Source of the DNA: an uncultured Alphaproteobacteria bacterium
Lineage (GTDB): Bacteria > Pseudomonadota > Alphaproteobacteria > HIMB59 > GCA-002718135
Assembly: GCA_902585605.1 (NCBI GenBank)
Contig: CACIED010000001.1
Location: forward strand, 124,001 to 188,000
DNA length: 64,000 nt
Reading direction: 5' to 3'
Position 1 is the first letter of the stretch. Each line of letters begins with the position of its first letter. This document shows positions 56,591 through 64,000 of this stretch, piece after piece. A program made the position numbers and the translations under genes. The notes under the pieces are model-generated. The model did no database searches and was not told the DNA's origin. It saw only the letters and a list, made by a program, of their open reading frames with translations.

Positions 56591-57331
56591 TTAGTCATGG
56601 ACAATCATTTTTGTCAGTTCCTCAATGGAGGTATCTTTCTTTTGTACATCTGCAATTTTTTCACCTCTAGCAAATACAACTAGTCGATCACTAACAGGAT
56701 AAACATGATGAAGGTTGTGAGTAATAAAAATACAAGTGGTACCTTCAGCTTTAAGCTTTTCAATCCAACGCAAAACTTTTTCTGTTTCTTTAACAGATAG
56801 GTGATTTGTCGGTTCATCCATAATTAGAACTTTTGTTCTAAAGTATAAAGCTCTAGCAATAACAACACCTTGACGTTCACCCCCTGAGAGGTTCTCAACT
56901 AATTCATCACCAGATCTTAGATCTAATTCAACTCTCTTTATTGCTTCTAAAGATTCTTTAGCCATTTTTTCTCTATCAAGGAGTCCTAGTGAACCTAATT
57001 TTAATGTAAGAGGTTCTCTACCTACGAATAGATTTCTAGCTATACTTAAAGTTGGTGCTAGCGCACTATCTTGGTATATTGTTTCTATGCCCAATTTCAT
57101 AGAATCTTTTGCATCGTTAATCTTAACAAGATTGCCATCAAAATAAATGTTCCCACTATCAGCTTGATGAACACCAGATAGAATTTTAATAAATGTAGAT
57201 TTACCTGCGCCATTATCACCTACGAGGCCAACAGATTCGCCTTTCTTAATATCAATAGACACATCTTTAAGTGCTTGTATGCTACCATACCATTTATTTA
57301 AGCCTTCACATTTAATAATTGATTCACTCAT
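56591..57331 (-). CDS. Sugar ABC transporter ATP-binding protein (CUT2, single domain)
   Basis: A 246-residue single-domain ATPase. Walker A is GDNGAGKST (38-46), the signature NLSGGERQG, Walker B VLIMDEPT and the H-loop His in FITHNLHHV. It is similar to the ATPase at 5098-5865 and, like it, is half the length of RbsA-type proteins. It belongs with the permease (10 bases upstream) and binding protein of the same operon, and is followed by a desaturase-like gene. Confidence 0.93.
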   Translation of the reverse strand: MSESIIKCEGLNKWYGSIQALKDVSIDIKKGESVGLVGDNGAGKSTFIKILSGVHQADSGNIYFDGNLVKINDAKDSMKLGIETIYQDSALAPTLSIARNLFVGREPLTLKLGSLGLLDREKMAKESLEAIKRVELDLRSGDELVENLSGGERQGVVIARALYFRTKVLIMDEPTNHLSVKETEKVLRWIEKLKAEGTTCIFITHNLHHVYPVSDRLVVFARGEKIADVQKKDTSIEELTKMIVHD

Positions 57332-57341
57332 ACGTATTTGA

Positions 57342-58322
57342 TCATTCCCTCATTTTATTTGCAATTCTTCTAAGATTTGTATTCGATACAACAGCAAAAA
57401 TCAAAAGTGTACCTACAGCAAATCTAAACCAGTTTACGTCAAGTCTTGCCATTACAAGACCATTATCCAAAAATTTTAATAAGAATGCACCTACTAGTGC
57501 TCCAAATACAGTTCCAATTCCACCAAATAATGATGCACCACCTATTACTGAAGCGGCGATGGCTTGAAGTTCATAACCCACACCAACAGAAGGAAACGCT
57601 GCTCTTGTTCTTAAAACCATAAAGATACCAGCTAGACCAGCAAGAAAAGAACAAAGTATAAAATTACGTATTTTAACATTATCAGTATTCACACCCATCG
57701 CTTTGGCAGCAGCTTGATTTGCTCCAGTTGAATAACACCAGTTCCCATAATTGGATCTGTGAAGATAAAATATGAGAAGAAGAGTAATTAAAACAAACCA
57801 AATAAAAGACATTCTAAATATTGTTCCTGGAATTGGATTAGCGAAAATTGCTCTTAAGTAATACATCTCTTCCATTGGAAAAGTTGGGAAGTCAGCTTTT
57901 ACAATAACAATTGCTACACTTCTTACCATAAACATTGTTCCAAGAGTGGCAATAAATGATGGTATTCCAAATTTAATTGTAATTATTGCATTTATATATC
58001 CAATAGCGAGGCACATAAGAAGTGCAATCGTAAATGCAAGATGAGCATTTACACCTTCATTGGTCAGAACAACCATCACTACTCCGCTTAGTGCGAAGAC
58101 CGAACCTACGGAAAGATCAAACTCTCCAGACACCATTAGAATTGTTGCGCCCATTGCAATCAGAGCAATTTCTGGAGATATGGTAAGTAAGACCCTTAGA
58201 TTTCTAAAATTTAAAAAATTTTCATTAATAATGTAAAATGTTATCGCAATTACAATAAAAATAGTAAGTGCTGCAAACTCGGGTCTTGATGCTACGTACT
58301 TAAAGTATTTTCTAATGTTCAT
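57342..58322 (-). CDS. Sugar ABC transporter permease (CUT2, RbsC-like)
   Basis: A 326-residue polytopic permease with about ten hydrophobic segments. Family-typical stretches are VSGEFDLSVGSVFALSG in the first third and ASVIGGASLFGGIGTVFG in the last third. It carries the substrate delivered by the binding protein at 58402-59376. A strong hairpin (58352-58380) lies between the two genes. The ATPase gene follows after 10 bases. Confidence 0.93.
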   Translation of the reverse strand: MNIRKYFKYVASRPEFAALTIFIVIAITFYIINENFLNFRNLRVLLTISPEIALIAMGATILMVSGEFDLSVGSVFALSGVVMVVLTNEGVNAHLAFTIALLMCLAIGYINAIITIKFGIPSFIATLGTMFMVRSVAIVIVKADFPTFPMEEMYYLRAIFANPIPGTIFRMSFIWFVLITLLLIFYLHRSNYGNWCYSTGANQAAAKAMGVNTDNVKIRNFILCSFLAGLAGIFMVLRTRAAFPSVGVGYELQAIAASVIGGASLFGGIGTVFGALVGAFLLKFLDNGLVMARLDVNWFRFAVGTLLIFAVVSNTNLRRIANKMRE

Positions 58323-58351
58323 AAACTTTTTTGAAATATAAATATTTTTAG

Positions 58352-58380
58352 TTCAGGGGCAAGAAATTCTTGCCCCTGAA
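58352..58380 (-). repeat. 14-bp inverted repeat between binding-protein and permease genes
   Basis: TTCAGGGGCAAGAA (58352-58365) and TTCTTGCCCCTGAA (58367-58380) form a near-perfect hairpin, GC-rich for this genome. On the transcribed minus strand it is followed by CTAAAAATATT, not a U-run, so it is more likely a 3' mRNA-protecting stem for the binding-protein message than a terminator. It would let the binding protein be made in excess over the permease. Confidence 0.75.
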
Positions 58381-58401
58381 AAATTAAATTTAAGGAGTTA
58401 A

Positions 58402-59376
58402 TTATCTTACTCCCATTTTTGAATATTCTTCAAGAGCTGCCATGTCTTCAGCATGAAGCATTAGTGCACCAGTGTCTACACTCCAGTTTCCTAATCCATA
58501 TTTATCTCTTAAAAAGAATTGAACAACAGGTAAATATCCTTGAAGATATGGTTGCTGATCAACAGTAGCATGACACCATCCTTCTTTTAGACACTCAACA
58601 ACACTTGGAACAACGTCAAAACCACCGATGATTACATCGCCTTTATTATATCCGTTTTCTTCCAAAGCTATTGCAAGGTCTGGTCCCCATAATCCAGAAG
58701 AAACATAAACATTAGTTTGAGGATTAGCTAAAATATATGCAGAAGCTCTGTTCATAACATCTTCAGCGTATCCAACATCAAGTTTTTCATATGTTATATC
58801 TCTGTCAGGATTTGCAGCAGCAAATTCCTTGATCCAATCTTCTTCACCACTAGTTCTCATTTCAGACCATACTTGACCAGGTGCATTAACACCTATTAAA
58901 ATATGCATAGGTCCTTCTTGAGGTAAAAATCTTTTGTTAAGATCTACCATTAAATTGTAACCAGCTGTTCTTAAGCTTTGTCCAATATATGCTTGTCTTT
59001 CGTTAGGACTATTTGCATCATCAATATTAAATGAAATTACATTAATACCTTGAGCTAAAGCATCTTTTACTGGATCATCCCAAGTAGTTTCATCGTATAT
59101 TGTTGTTGCAATACCGTCAGCACCTGCAGCTATAGCAGCGTTGAAGTTAGCAATTTCCTCACCGATGTTTCCATCTTCTGATTGTAGATATACCATCTGA
59201 CAATCAGCGTCATAAAGTTCACAAGCGTCTTCCATACCGTTTTTAACAGCTTGCCAGAATACACTACTTGCAGCACCAACAGATGCGTGAGTAATAAACA
59301 TGTATAAAGGCTTTGCTACTACAGCCGTAGAAACAGTAAGGAAAGCAGCGATTAATAAACTAGATACTATTCTCAT
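58402..59376 (-). CDS. Sugar ABC transporter substrate-binding protein (CUT2)
   Basis: A 324-residue periplasmic binding protein. The signal peptide ends VVA near residue 21. The C-terminal VDQQPYLQGYLPVVQFFLRDKYG and DTGALMLHAED segments match those of the binding protein at 4070-5050, so the two share a subfamily and perhaps related ligands. The start has a strong GGGAGGAATT ribosome site. It lies 121 bases after a desaturase-like gene on the same strand and before permease and ATPase. The ligand is unknown, likely a sugar or cyclitol. Confidence 0.92.
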   Translation of the reverse strand: MRIVSSLLIAAFLTVSTAVVAKPLYMFITHASVGAASSVFWQAVKNGMEDACELYDADCQMVYLQSEDGNIGEEIANFNAAIAAGADGIATTIYDETTWDDPVKDALAQGINVISFNIDDANSPNERQAYIGQSLRTAGYNLMVDLNKRFLPQEGPMHILIGVNAPGQVWSEMRTSGEEDWIKEFAAANPDRDITYEKLDVGYAEDVMNRASAYILANPQTNVYVSSGLWGPDLAIALEENGYNKGDVIIGGFDVVPSVVECLKEGWCHATVDQQPYLQGYLPVVQFFLRDKYGLGNWSVDTGALMLHAEDMAALEEYSKMGVR

Positions 59377-59497
59377 AATTCCTCCCTTTTGAATTAAATA
59401 TAAGTAATGTTAACATGAAAAAATCTAATTAAAAAAGGGTTTTTTTAATATCGAAACTGTATTTTCTCTAGGTTAAAAAAAGTGTGTTTTAGCAAAT

Positions 59498-60496
59498 TTA
59501 AATTGTTTGCGGTATTTTTACAGGAATTTTATAGGATGGATCTTTAGATTGTTTTATTATTGCAGGTATAATTTCTTTATATGCGTCAATTAAGCCATTT
59601 TTAGGCTCAGGAAGTTGGTCTTTAATTAAGTTATGAAGTTTTTTCAAATTGTATGATGGAACCATAGGAAACATGTGGTGCTCCAAATGATATTCCATAT
59701 GCCAATATAAAAAACTAAAAACAGGGTTTAACTTAACTGTTCTAACACATAAACGATGATCAGTAACATCATTGGCTAAACCCGCGTGTTGTACAAAATC
59801 AAACATATTTCTGAGCGTGGTTCCATAAACGAAAGGAAGTAATATTAGCATTACTGGTAACCAACTAGAAATATAAACTGAAAAAGCGATTATAAGAAGC
59901 CAGATTGATATGTGTAATCTTGAGTAAAATCTACATTTTGATCTTTCACTTTCTGGAATACAATCTTTCATAACAGGTGTGGTAATGCCAACTGCATGCT
60001 TAATGGTTTCCCAGTGAAATGAGAGTATTCCCTTAAATATTAACAATAAGTTACCACCAGGTAGATGCATTAATAAAACATAAAAAAGATCAGTTGGTTT
60101 TGTAACCTGAACTTCATAGTCGTATGGATCTGTATGGAGAGTATAACTATGATGATGAAAATGACTCCATCTCCATCTTATTGGTTCAAAATTATACATA
60201 AATGAACCTACATGGTAAAATAATTCATTTAACCACCTAGTCTTAAATGCAGTTCTATGTCCGCATTCATGCCAAACAGGGTTGCATGCCATGAATATAT
60301 TTCCGTAAATAAGAAATGCTGGAACAGCCCACCAAGTTCCCCAACTTATGCAGGCTAAATATCCTGATAAAAATAGAAAAAACAACCATGTAAAAACATG
60401 TTTTAATCCCTGGTAATCTGATCTTTTTGTTAATTGCTTGTAGACTTTTTTATCGATCTTACATTTATACCAGTTATCAATATCAAGTTGCTTCAT
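59498..60496 (-). CDS. Desaturase-like membrane di-iron oxygenase, MocD-like
   Basis: A 332-residue paralog, one of the closest in sequence to 2916-3902 (shared box 2 HSHFHHHSYT, and HAxGxTTxVMKxCxPExERSKCR in the central loop). The boxes are HECGH (76-80), HFHHH (112-116) and HLEHH near residue 268. It sits between a Gfo/Idh dehydrogenase gene (65 bases upstream) and a sugar-binding protein gene, all on one strand, which suggests that an imported sugar-like compound is both oxygenated and dehydrogenated. The electron carrier genes are not adjacent. Confidence 0.88.
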   Translation of the reverse strand: MKQLDIDNWYKCKIDKKVYKQLTKRSDYQGLKHVFTWLFFLFLSGYLACISWGTWWAVPAFLIYGNIFMACNPVWHECGHRTAFKTRWLNELFYHVGSFMYNFEPIRWRWSHFHHHSYTLHTDPYDYEVQVTKPTDLFYVLLMHLPGGNLLLIFKGILSFHWETIKHAVGITTPVMKDCIPESERSKCRFYSRLHISIWLLIIAFSVYISSWLPVMLILLPFVYGTTLRNMFDFVQHAGLANDVTDHRLCVRTVKLNPVFSFLYWHMEYHLEHHMFPMVPSYNLKKLHNLIKDQLPEPKNGLIDAYKEIIPAIIKQSKDPSYKIPVKIPQTI

Positions 60497-60561
60497 CTTT
60501 TATATAAGTAGTTTTAAAACACTCTAATTCTATTACCTACATTAACAAAAATAGAAAACAA

Positions 60562-61710
60562 TTATTTTTTGAGAATGTATTTTACAAAATCATCATGCAT
60601 TGGTTCAGGTTTCTGACATGATGTCCTTAGTTCCACTTCAACCTTATAAATAGAAGAAATCATCGCGCATTCAATTATGTCCAATACATGAAGTGCTAGA
60701 TCGCCATTACATCGATGCTTTCTATTATTTTCAATTGCATCTATCATTTCAGCCAATCCAATACCTCTATAGTTTGCTTGTTCAGAAGCCTCGTTGCTTC
60801 TCCCACTATGGTTAATAATATTAGTTTTTCCTAATGGCTTATCTTCAACACTAATATCTTCCCATTCAGAGCCAAATTCACCTGATACAGAAACTGGGCC
60901 ACCAAACATATTTGGATCTGGGACCACTATTGATCCTTTGGAGCCATATAATTCCATATGGTTTCGTCTATGATTTAAAACATCAAAAGATATAAAGCCT
61001 TGAACAATTGCCCTATTTTGAAACTCAATATTAAACATATATGATGTTGGTATATCAACATTAAATGTTTGTCCTTTTTTTGGGCCAGCTTTGTATTTCC
61101 TTTTTTCGAAAAATTTTGCTCCTCTTCCTCTTATATTTTTTGCTGGGCCAAGCAAATTAACAAGTGTTGTAAAAAAATAAGGACCCATATCAATAACTGG
61201 TCCACCTCCTTCTTGAAACCAAGATTCCGGATTAGGATGAAAATCTTGAACGCCAGGAAATGCAAAAATAAAGTTTCCAGTAAGTATTTGACCTACTTCA
61301 TTATTATCTATTATTTTTCTTGCTTGCTGTCCTCCACCACCTAAAAAGGTATCTGGTGCATTACCAATGTACAAACTTTTTTTACTTGCTATGTTTAATA
61401 AATCTTTAGCATCATCAAATTTTACACTCATAGGTTTTTCACAATAAACATGTTTATTTGCCTCTAAAGCTCTTTTTGAAATTTCATAATGCGCTTGAGG
61501 AATTGTAAGATTAAGAATTATATCTACATTTTTATCATTTAAAATTTCATCAACAGATAGAGGGATAATATTATACTGCTCAGCTGTTTTTTTAGCTGCA
61601 TCCAAATTTATATCTGCACAAGCTACAAAATTTATATTATTAAAATATTCCTGAGCTCGAAAATAAGTCTCTGCAATATTTCCACAGCCAATAAGTCCTA
61701 TATTTTTCAT
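60562..61710 (-). CDS. Gfo/Idh/MocA family oxidoreductase (paralog of 46796-47941)
   Basis: A 382-residue two-domain dehydrogenase with Rossmann motif IGLIGCGNIAE, catalytic CEKPMS and C-terminal GGGPVIDMGPYFF. It is a close paralog of the protein at 46796-47941, even in the APDTFLG and NYRGIG segments. It precedes a desaturase-like gene and a CUT2 transporter on the same strand and is separated from the next transporter upstream by a terminator at 61751-61781. A role in oxidising an imported sugar or cyclitol is inferred from context. Confidence 0.92.
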   Translation of the reverse strand: MKNIGLIGCGNIAETYFRAQEYFNNINFVACADINLDAAKKTAEQYNIIPLSVDEILNDKNVDIILNLTIPQAHYEISKRALEANKHVYCEKPMSVKFDDAKDLLNIASKKSLYIGNAPDTFLGGGGQQARKIIDNNEVGQILTGNFIFAFPGVQDFHPNPESWFQEGGGPVIDMGPYFFTTLVNLLGPAKNIRGRGAKFFEKRKYKAGPKKGQTFNVDIPTSYMFNIEFQNRAIVQGFISFDVLNHRRNHMELYGSKGSIVVPDPNMFGGPVSVSGEFGSEWEDISVEDKPLGKTNIINHSGRSNEASEQANYRGIGLAEMIDAIENNRKHRCNGDLALHVLDIIECAMISSIYKVEVELRTSCQKPEPMHDDFVKYILKK

Positions 61711-61750
61711 AACATGTTTCTATAAATCAATTGTAAAAAATGGAATAGTA

Positions 61751-61781
61751 AAAAAAAAGGCCGTAAAAATTACGGCCTTTT
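61751..61781 (-). terminator. Intrinsic terminator after the third sugar ABC operon
   Basis: AAAAGGCCGTAA (61755-61766) pairs with TTACGGCCTTTT (61770-61781) across a 3-base loop. On the minus strand the stem continues into a run of eight T (61758-61751). It lies 22 bases past the stop of the binding-protein gene and should end that operon before the Gfo/Idh gene. Confidence 0.88.
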
Positions 61782-61802
61782 AAATTAATTTTTGGCTTTG
61801 AC

Positions 61803-62720
61803 CTACATAAAGTCTGAAGCGTTTTCTTTTGTAACTAATACAGTTCCAGTATCGATATTATCAGGAATACTTTCACCATTAGCTAATTTAAGTGCATTTT
61901 CTACACCCATGTATCCCATGTTATATGAGAATTGAGCAATAGTAGCTGACATTTCACCAGCCATTACACTTGCAGCAGCATCAGGGTTAGCATCAAATCC
62001 AACAACTACAACATCATCTAACATATCAGCATTTTTTAATGCTTGAATAGCACCAAGACCCATGTTGTCGTTAGAAGCAAAAATTGCTTTAAGATTTGGG
62101 TTACCAGTGATGATATCTTCAGTTACTGACATACCTTTTGCAGTATCCCAGTCTGCTGGAAGTTCAGCAACGATATTCATGCCACAAGCTTCAAGACCTT
62201 TATGAGATCCTTCAGCTCTATGCTGACCAGTAGTTTGAGTAATCATTCCTTGAAGAATTGCAACATCAGAACCACTTGGAACATTATCACAAATATATTG
62301 AGCAGCTAAAGCAGCGCCATTGATATTGTTTGTTCCAATGAAAGTTACACCTTCATTAATTCCATCAGTATCAATGTATACAACTGGAACACCTGAAGCT
62401 ATTGCGTCATCAAGAATTGGCGCAACTGCGTTAGGGTCAGTTGGTGCGATTGCGATACCGTCTACACCTTTTGCAATTTGGTCTTCGATTTGTGCTACTT
62501 GAGCCATAACATCACTTTCTTGTGGTGGTGAAAGGATGATTAGGTTTACGCCAAACTCTTCAGCAGCATCTTTTGCACCAGCTTCTACTGAAGCCCAAAA
62601 AGGGTTTCCAGCACCTGGTCCTTTAGTACTTAACATTATTGTTTTCGCATGCGATCCTGCAAGAAGACTGCCTGAAAAAAACAATAAAGAAGTAGTAATT
62701 AAAGAAATAAAAAATTTCAT
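61803..62720 (-). CDS. Sugar ABC transporter substrate-binding protein (CUT2, RbsB-like)
   Basis: A 305-residue periplasmic binding protein closer to classical RbsB than the other two in the window. The signal peptide runs to about residue 21 (GSLLAG). Typical segments are GPGAGNPFWASVEAGAKDAA, IAIAPTDPNAV, FASNDNMGLGAIQAL and VVGFDANPDA. An AGGAGG ribosome site precedes the ATG. It is the last gene of the operon, after the ATPase and permease genes, and is followed by a strong terminator. The ligand is probably a pentose, hexose or cyclitol. Confidence 0.93.
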   Translation of the reverse strand: MKFFISLITTSLLFFSGSLLAGSHAKTIMLSTKGPGAGNPFWASVEAGAKDAAEEFGVNLIILSPPQESDVMAQVAQIEDQIAKGVDGIAIAPTDPNAVAPILDDAIASGVPVVYIDTDGINEGVTFIGTNNINGAALAAQYICDNVPSGSDVAILQGMITQTTGQHRAEGSHKGLEACGMNIVAELPADWDTAKGMSVTEDIITGNPNLKAIFASNDNMGLGAIQALKNADMLDDVVVVGFDANPDAAASVMAGEMSATIAQFSYNMGYMGVENALKLANGESIPDNIDTGTVLVTKENASDFM

Positions 62721-62807
62721 TTTTCCTCCTAAAATTTTCTTTAATCATTAACAAAAATGAAATTCAAATCAAGAGACTGTTTGTCTTAAAATGATTATTT
62801 TTTAATA

Positions 62808-63815
62808 TTAAGTTCTAGTTGCAAGTTGTCTTCTGAGAACATCTATATACACAGCCAAAATAATAATAGACCCAATAAGAACTTGTTGCCAAAAAACACT
62901 AACGTTCATTAGATTTAAACCATTTCTGAGTATGCCCATGATCATAACTCCAGCAAATACACCTAAGACAGTTCCCCTACCTCCAAAGAAACTTGCTCCA
63001 CCTATAATAACTGCTGCAATTGCATCTAGTTCAGATTGCAAACCAGCATTTGGATAAGCAGAATTTGTTCTACCGGCTAAAATTAAACCGCCAATGCCTG
63101 CCAAGAAACCACACAGGGTGTAGACTACAATTAAAATTCGGTCTACATTTATACCTGCTGCTCTTGCCGCTCCCGGGTTGCCTCCAATCGCATAAATCCA
63201 TTTACCAATTCTTGTATGATTTAAAAAAATCCAAAAGATAAAAAATATTACAATCATTAAAATTAAACTTGTGGGTATGTACTCTCTTGCCCCTTCTCCA
63301 AAGAATGCATCGAGTTTTATTTTACCGTTTCCAATAACTCTTATCTCTTCAGCAAAACCTGTTATAGGAACACCTCCAGAAATAAGGTTCCCAATTCCTC
63401 TAAATATATAAAGCGTGCCAAGCGTCATAATAAATGGATGAGGCATCCGAAGTAAAGTAATACCAATACCATTAAACATACCGCACAAAAATCCAATTGC
63501 TGGCGCAACTAACATCACAACATACCATGGCATTCCAGCTTTTGATGCTATTGCAAGGCCCATTAAAGATAACATAATAATTGACCCTACAGATAAATCT
63601 ATCCCTGCAGTCACAATGACCATAAAAACACCAAGTGCTAACATTGATTGCCAAGAAACTTGTTTAAAAACATTTGTTACATTCCTCCATGATAAAAAAA
63701 CATCAGGTTGCAATAAATGTAAGACGGCAATCATTATTAAAATTAGCAATAAGATTCCATATCTTTCAAAAAAAGGAATAAGTCTGACAAATAAAGTTTC
63801 TTGATTTTTATCCAT
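62808..63815 (-). CDS. Sugar ABC transporter permease (CUT2, RbsC-like)
   Basis: A permease of about 335 residues with roughly ten hydrophobic segments, the VTAGIDLSVGSI motif and the AAVIIGGASFFGGRGTVLG loop of RbsC-type proteins. I place the start at ATG 63815, which overlaps the ATPase stop as TAATG with GGGGAAG upstream. The open frame extends eight codons further upstream, but those codons lie within the ATPase gene. The binding-protein gene follows after 87 bases. Confidence 0.93.
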   Translation of the reverse strand: MDKNQETLFVRLIPFFERYGILLLILIMIAVLHLLQPDVFLSWRNVTNVFKQVSWQSMLALGVFMVIVTAGIDLSVGSIIMLSLMGLAIASKAGMPWYVVMLVAPAIGFLCGMFNGIGITLLRMPHPFIMTLGTLYIFRGIGNLISGGVPITGFAEEIRVIGNGKIKLDAFFGEGAREYIPTSLILMIVIFFIFWIFLNHTRIGKWIYAIGGNPGAARAAGINVDRILIVVYTLCGFLAGIGGLILAGRTNSAYPNAGLQSELDAIAAVIIGGASFFGGRGTVLGVFAGVMIMGILRNGLNLMNVSVFWQQVLIGSIIILAVYIDVLRRQLATRT

Positions 63816-64000
63816 TAATCTTTCTTCCCCATGATCCATCCAATTACTTCGTCTCTAGAAGTATTTTTTAATTCTGATTGAGCAAAATTTGTTCCTTGAA
63901 ATAATGCCATTACTCGATCACAAACTGTAAATATATCGTCCATTCTATGACTAATTACTATGACGCTAACACCTAATTTTTTGAGGTTTAAAATTAAATC
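63815..64000 (-). CDS. Sugar ABC transporter ATP-binding protein, C-terminal part (cut by window end)
   Basis: The last 61 codons of an ABC ATPase can be read from the window edge: LNLKKLGVSVIVISHRMDDIF contains the H-loop His after the D-loop region, then CDRVMALFQG, and the end is GWIMGKKD. The stop overlaps the permease ATG by one base. It is the first visible gene of the third CUT2 transporter. Whether it has one or two ATPase domains cannot be seen here. Confidence 0.88.
   Translation of the reverse strand, partial: DLILNLKKLGVSVIVISHRMDDIFTVCDRVMALFQGTNFAQSELKNTSRDEVIGWIMGKKD

Noticed and set aside
59400-59497. Possible terminator around AAAAAAGGGTTTTTTT between an oxygenase gene and a binding-protein gene
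   Set aside because: The stem would be only A/T pairs with no GC core; it is more likely AT-rich spacer.

Overview
The window looks like part of the chromosome of a streamlined, free-living marine alphaproteobacterium. The DNA is very AT-rich (about 30% G+C by eye), intergenic gaps are short, and many genes overlap by 1-11 bases. An aa3 cytochrome oxidase operon in alphaproteobacterial order (coxB-coxA-ctaB-small ORF-ctaG-coxC-SURF1, then thrC and an M16 peptidase) and Kdo/lipid A genes (msbA-waaA-lpxK-lpxL) indicate a Gram-negative alphaproteobacterium near the SAR11/HIMB59/AEGEAN-169 type. The exact clade cannot be fixed from this sequence. I saw no tRNA, rRNA, CRISPR array, insertion sequence or prophage.

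Region 1 (1-6.8 kb) is a minus-strand operon encoding a desaturase-like membrane di-iron oxygenase, a ferredoxin reductase, a Rieske ferredoxin of the MocE type, a PanB-like protein and a second desaturase-like oxygenase. It is divergent from a complete sugar ABC transporter of the ribose/fructose (CUT2) type. The oxygenase-reductase-ferredoxin set matches the MocDEF ferredoxin oxygenase of rhizobial rhizopine catabolism, which removes an O-methyl group from an inositol derivative.

Region 2 (6.8-18.3 kb) holds an SDR, a peroxiredoxin, DsbD and AlgH/YqgE, then two ammonium transporter genes. Each amt gene has a leader with two tandem copies of what looks like the glnA-type glutamine riboswitch, followed by a conserved element complementary to the gene's own Shine-Dalgarno sequence. 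A winged-helix protein and a 63-residue protein lie with them. A Gfo/Idh/MocA oxidoreductase, a sugar isomerase-like TIM barrel, a glutamine amidotransferase and Ogt follow.

Region 3 (18.3-44.7 kb) is core metabolism: M16 peptidase, thrC, M32 carboxypeptidase, the cox operon, rsmE, ubiA, the lipid A/Kdo block, xseA, tadA, a C26 amidohydrolase, an RsuA-type pseudouridine synthase, rsmD, pgi, a BamF-like lipoprotein, lspA, ileS and ribF.

Region 4 (44.7-64 kb) is a catabolic island. It has xylose isomerase, a ThuA-domain protein, two paralogous Gfo/Idh/MocA dehydrogenases, two sulfatases without signal peptides, a VOC protein, three more desaturase-like oxygenases, a sterol-desaturase-family hydroxylase, a PhyH dioxygenase, a second PanB-like protein and two more CUT2 transporters (the last cut by the window end). 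A reasonable overall model is import of small methylated or sulfated sugars or cyclitols, oxidative removal of methyl groups by a MocDEF-like system with several interchangeable oxygenases, desulfation in the cytoplasm, and oxidation or isomerisation of the ring. The substrates are inferred, not shown.
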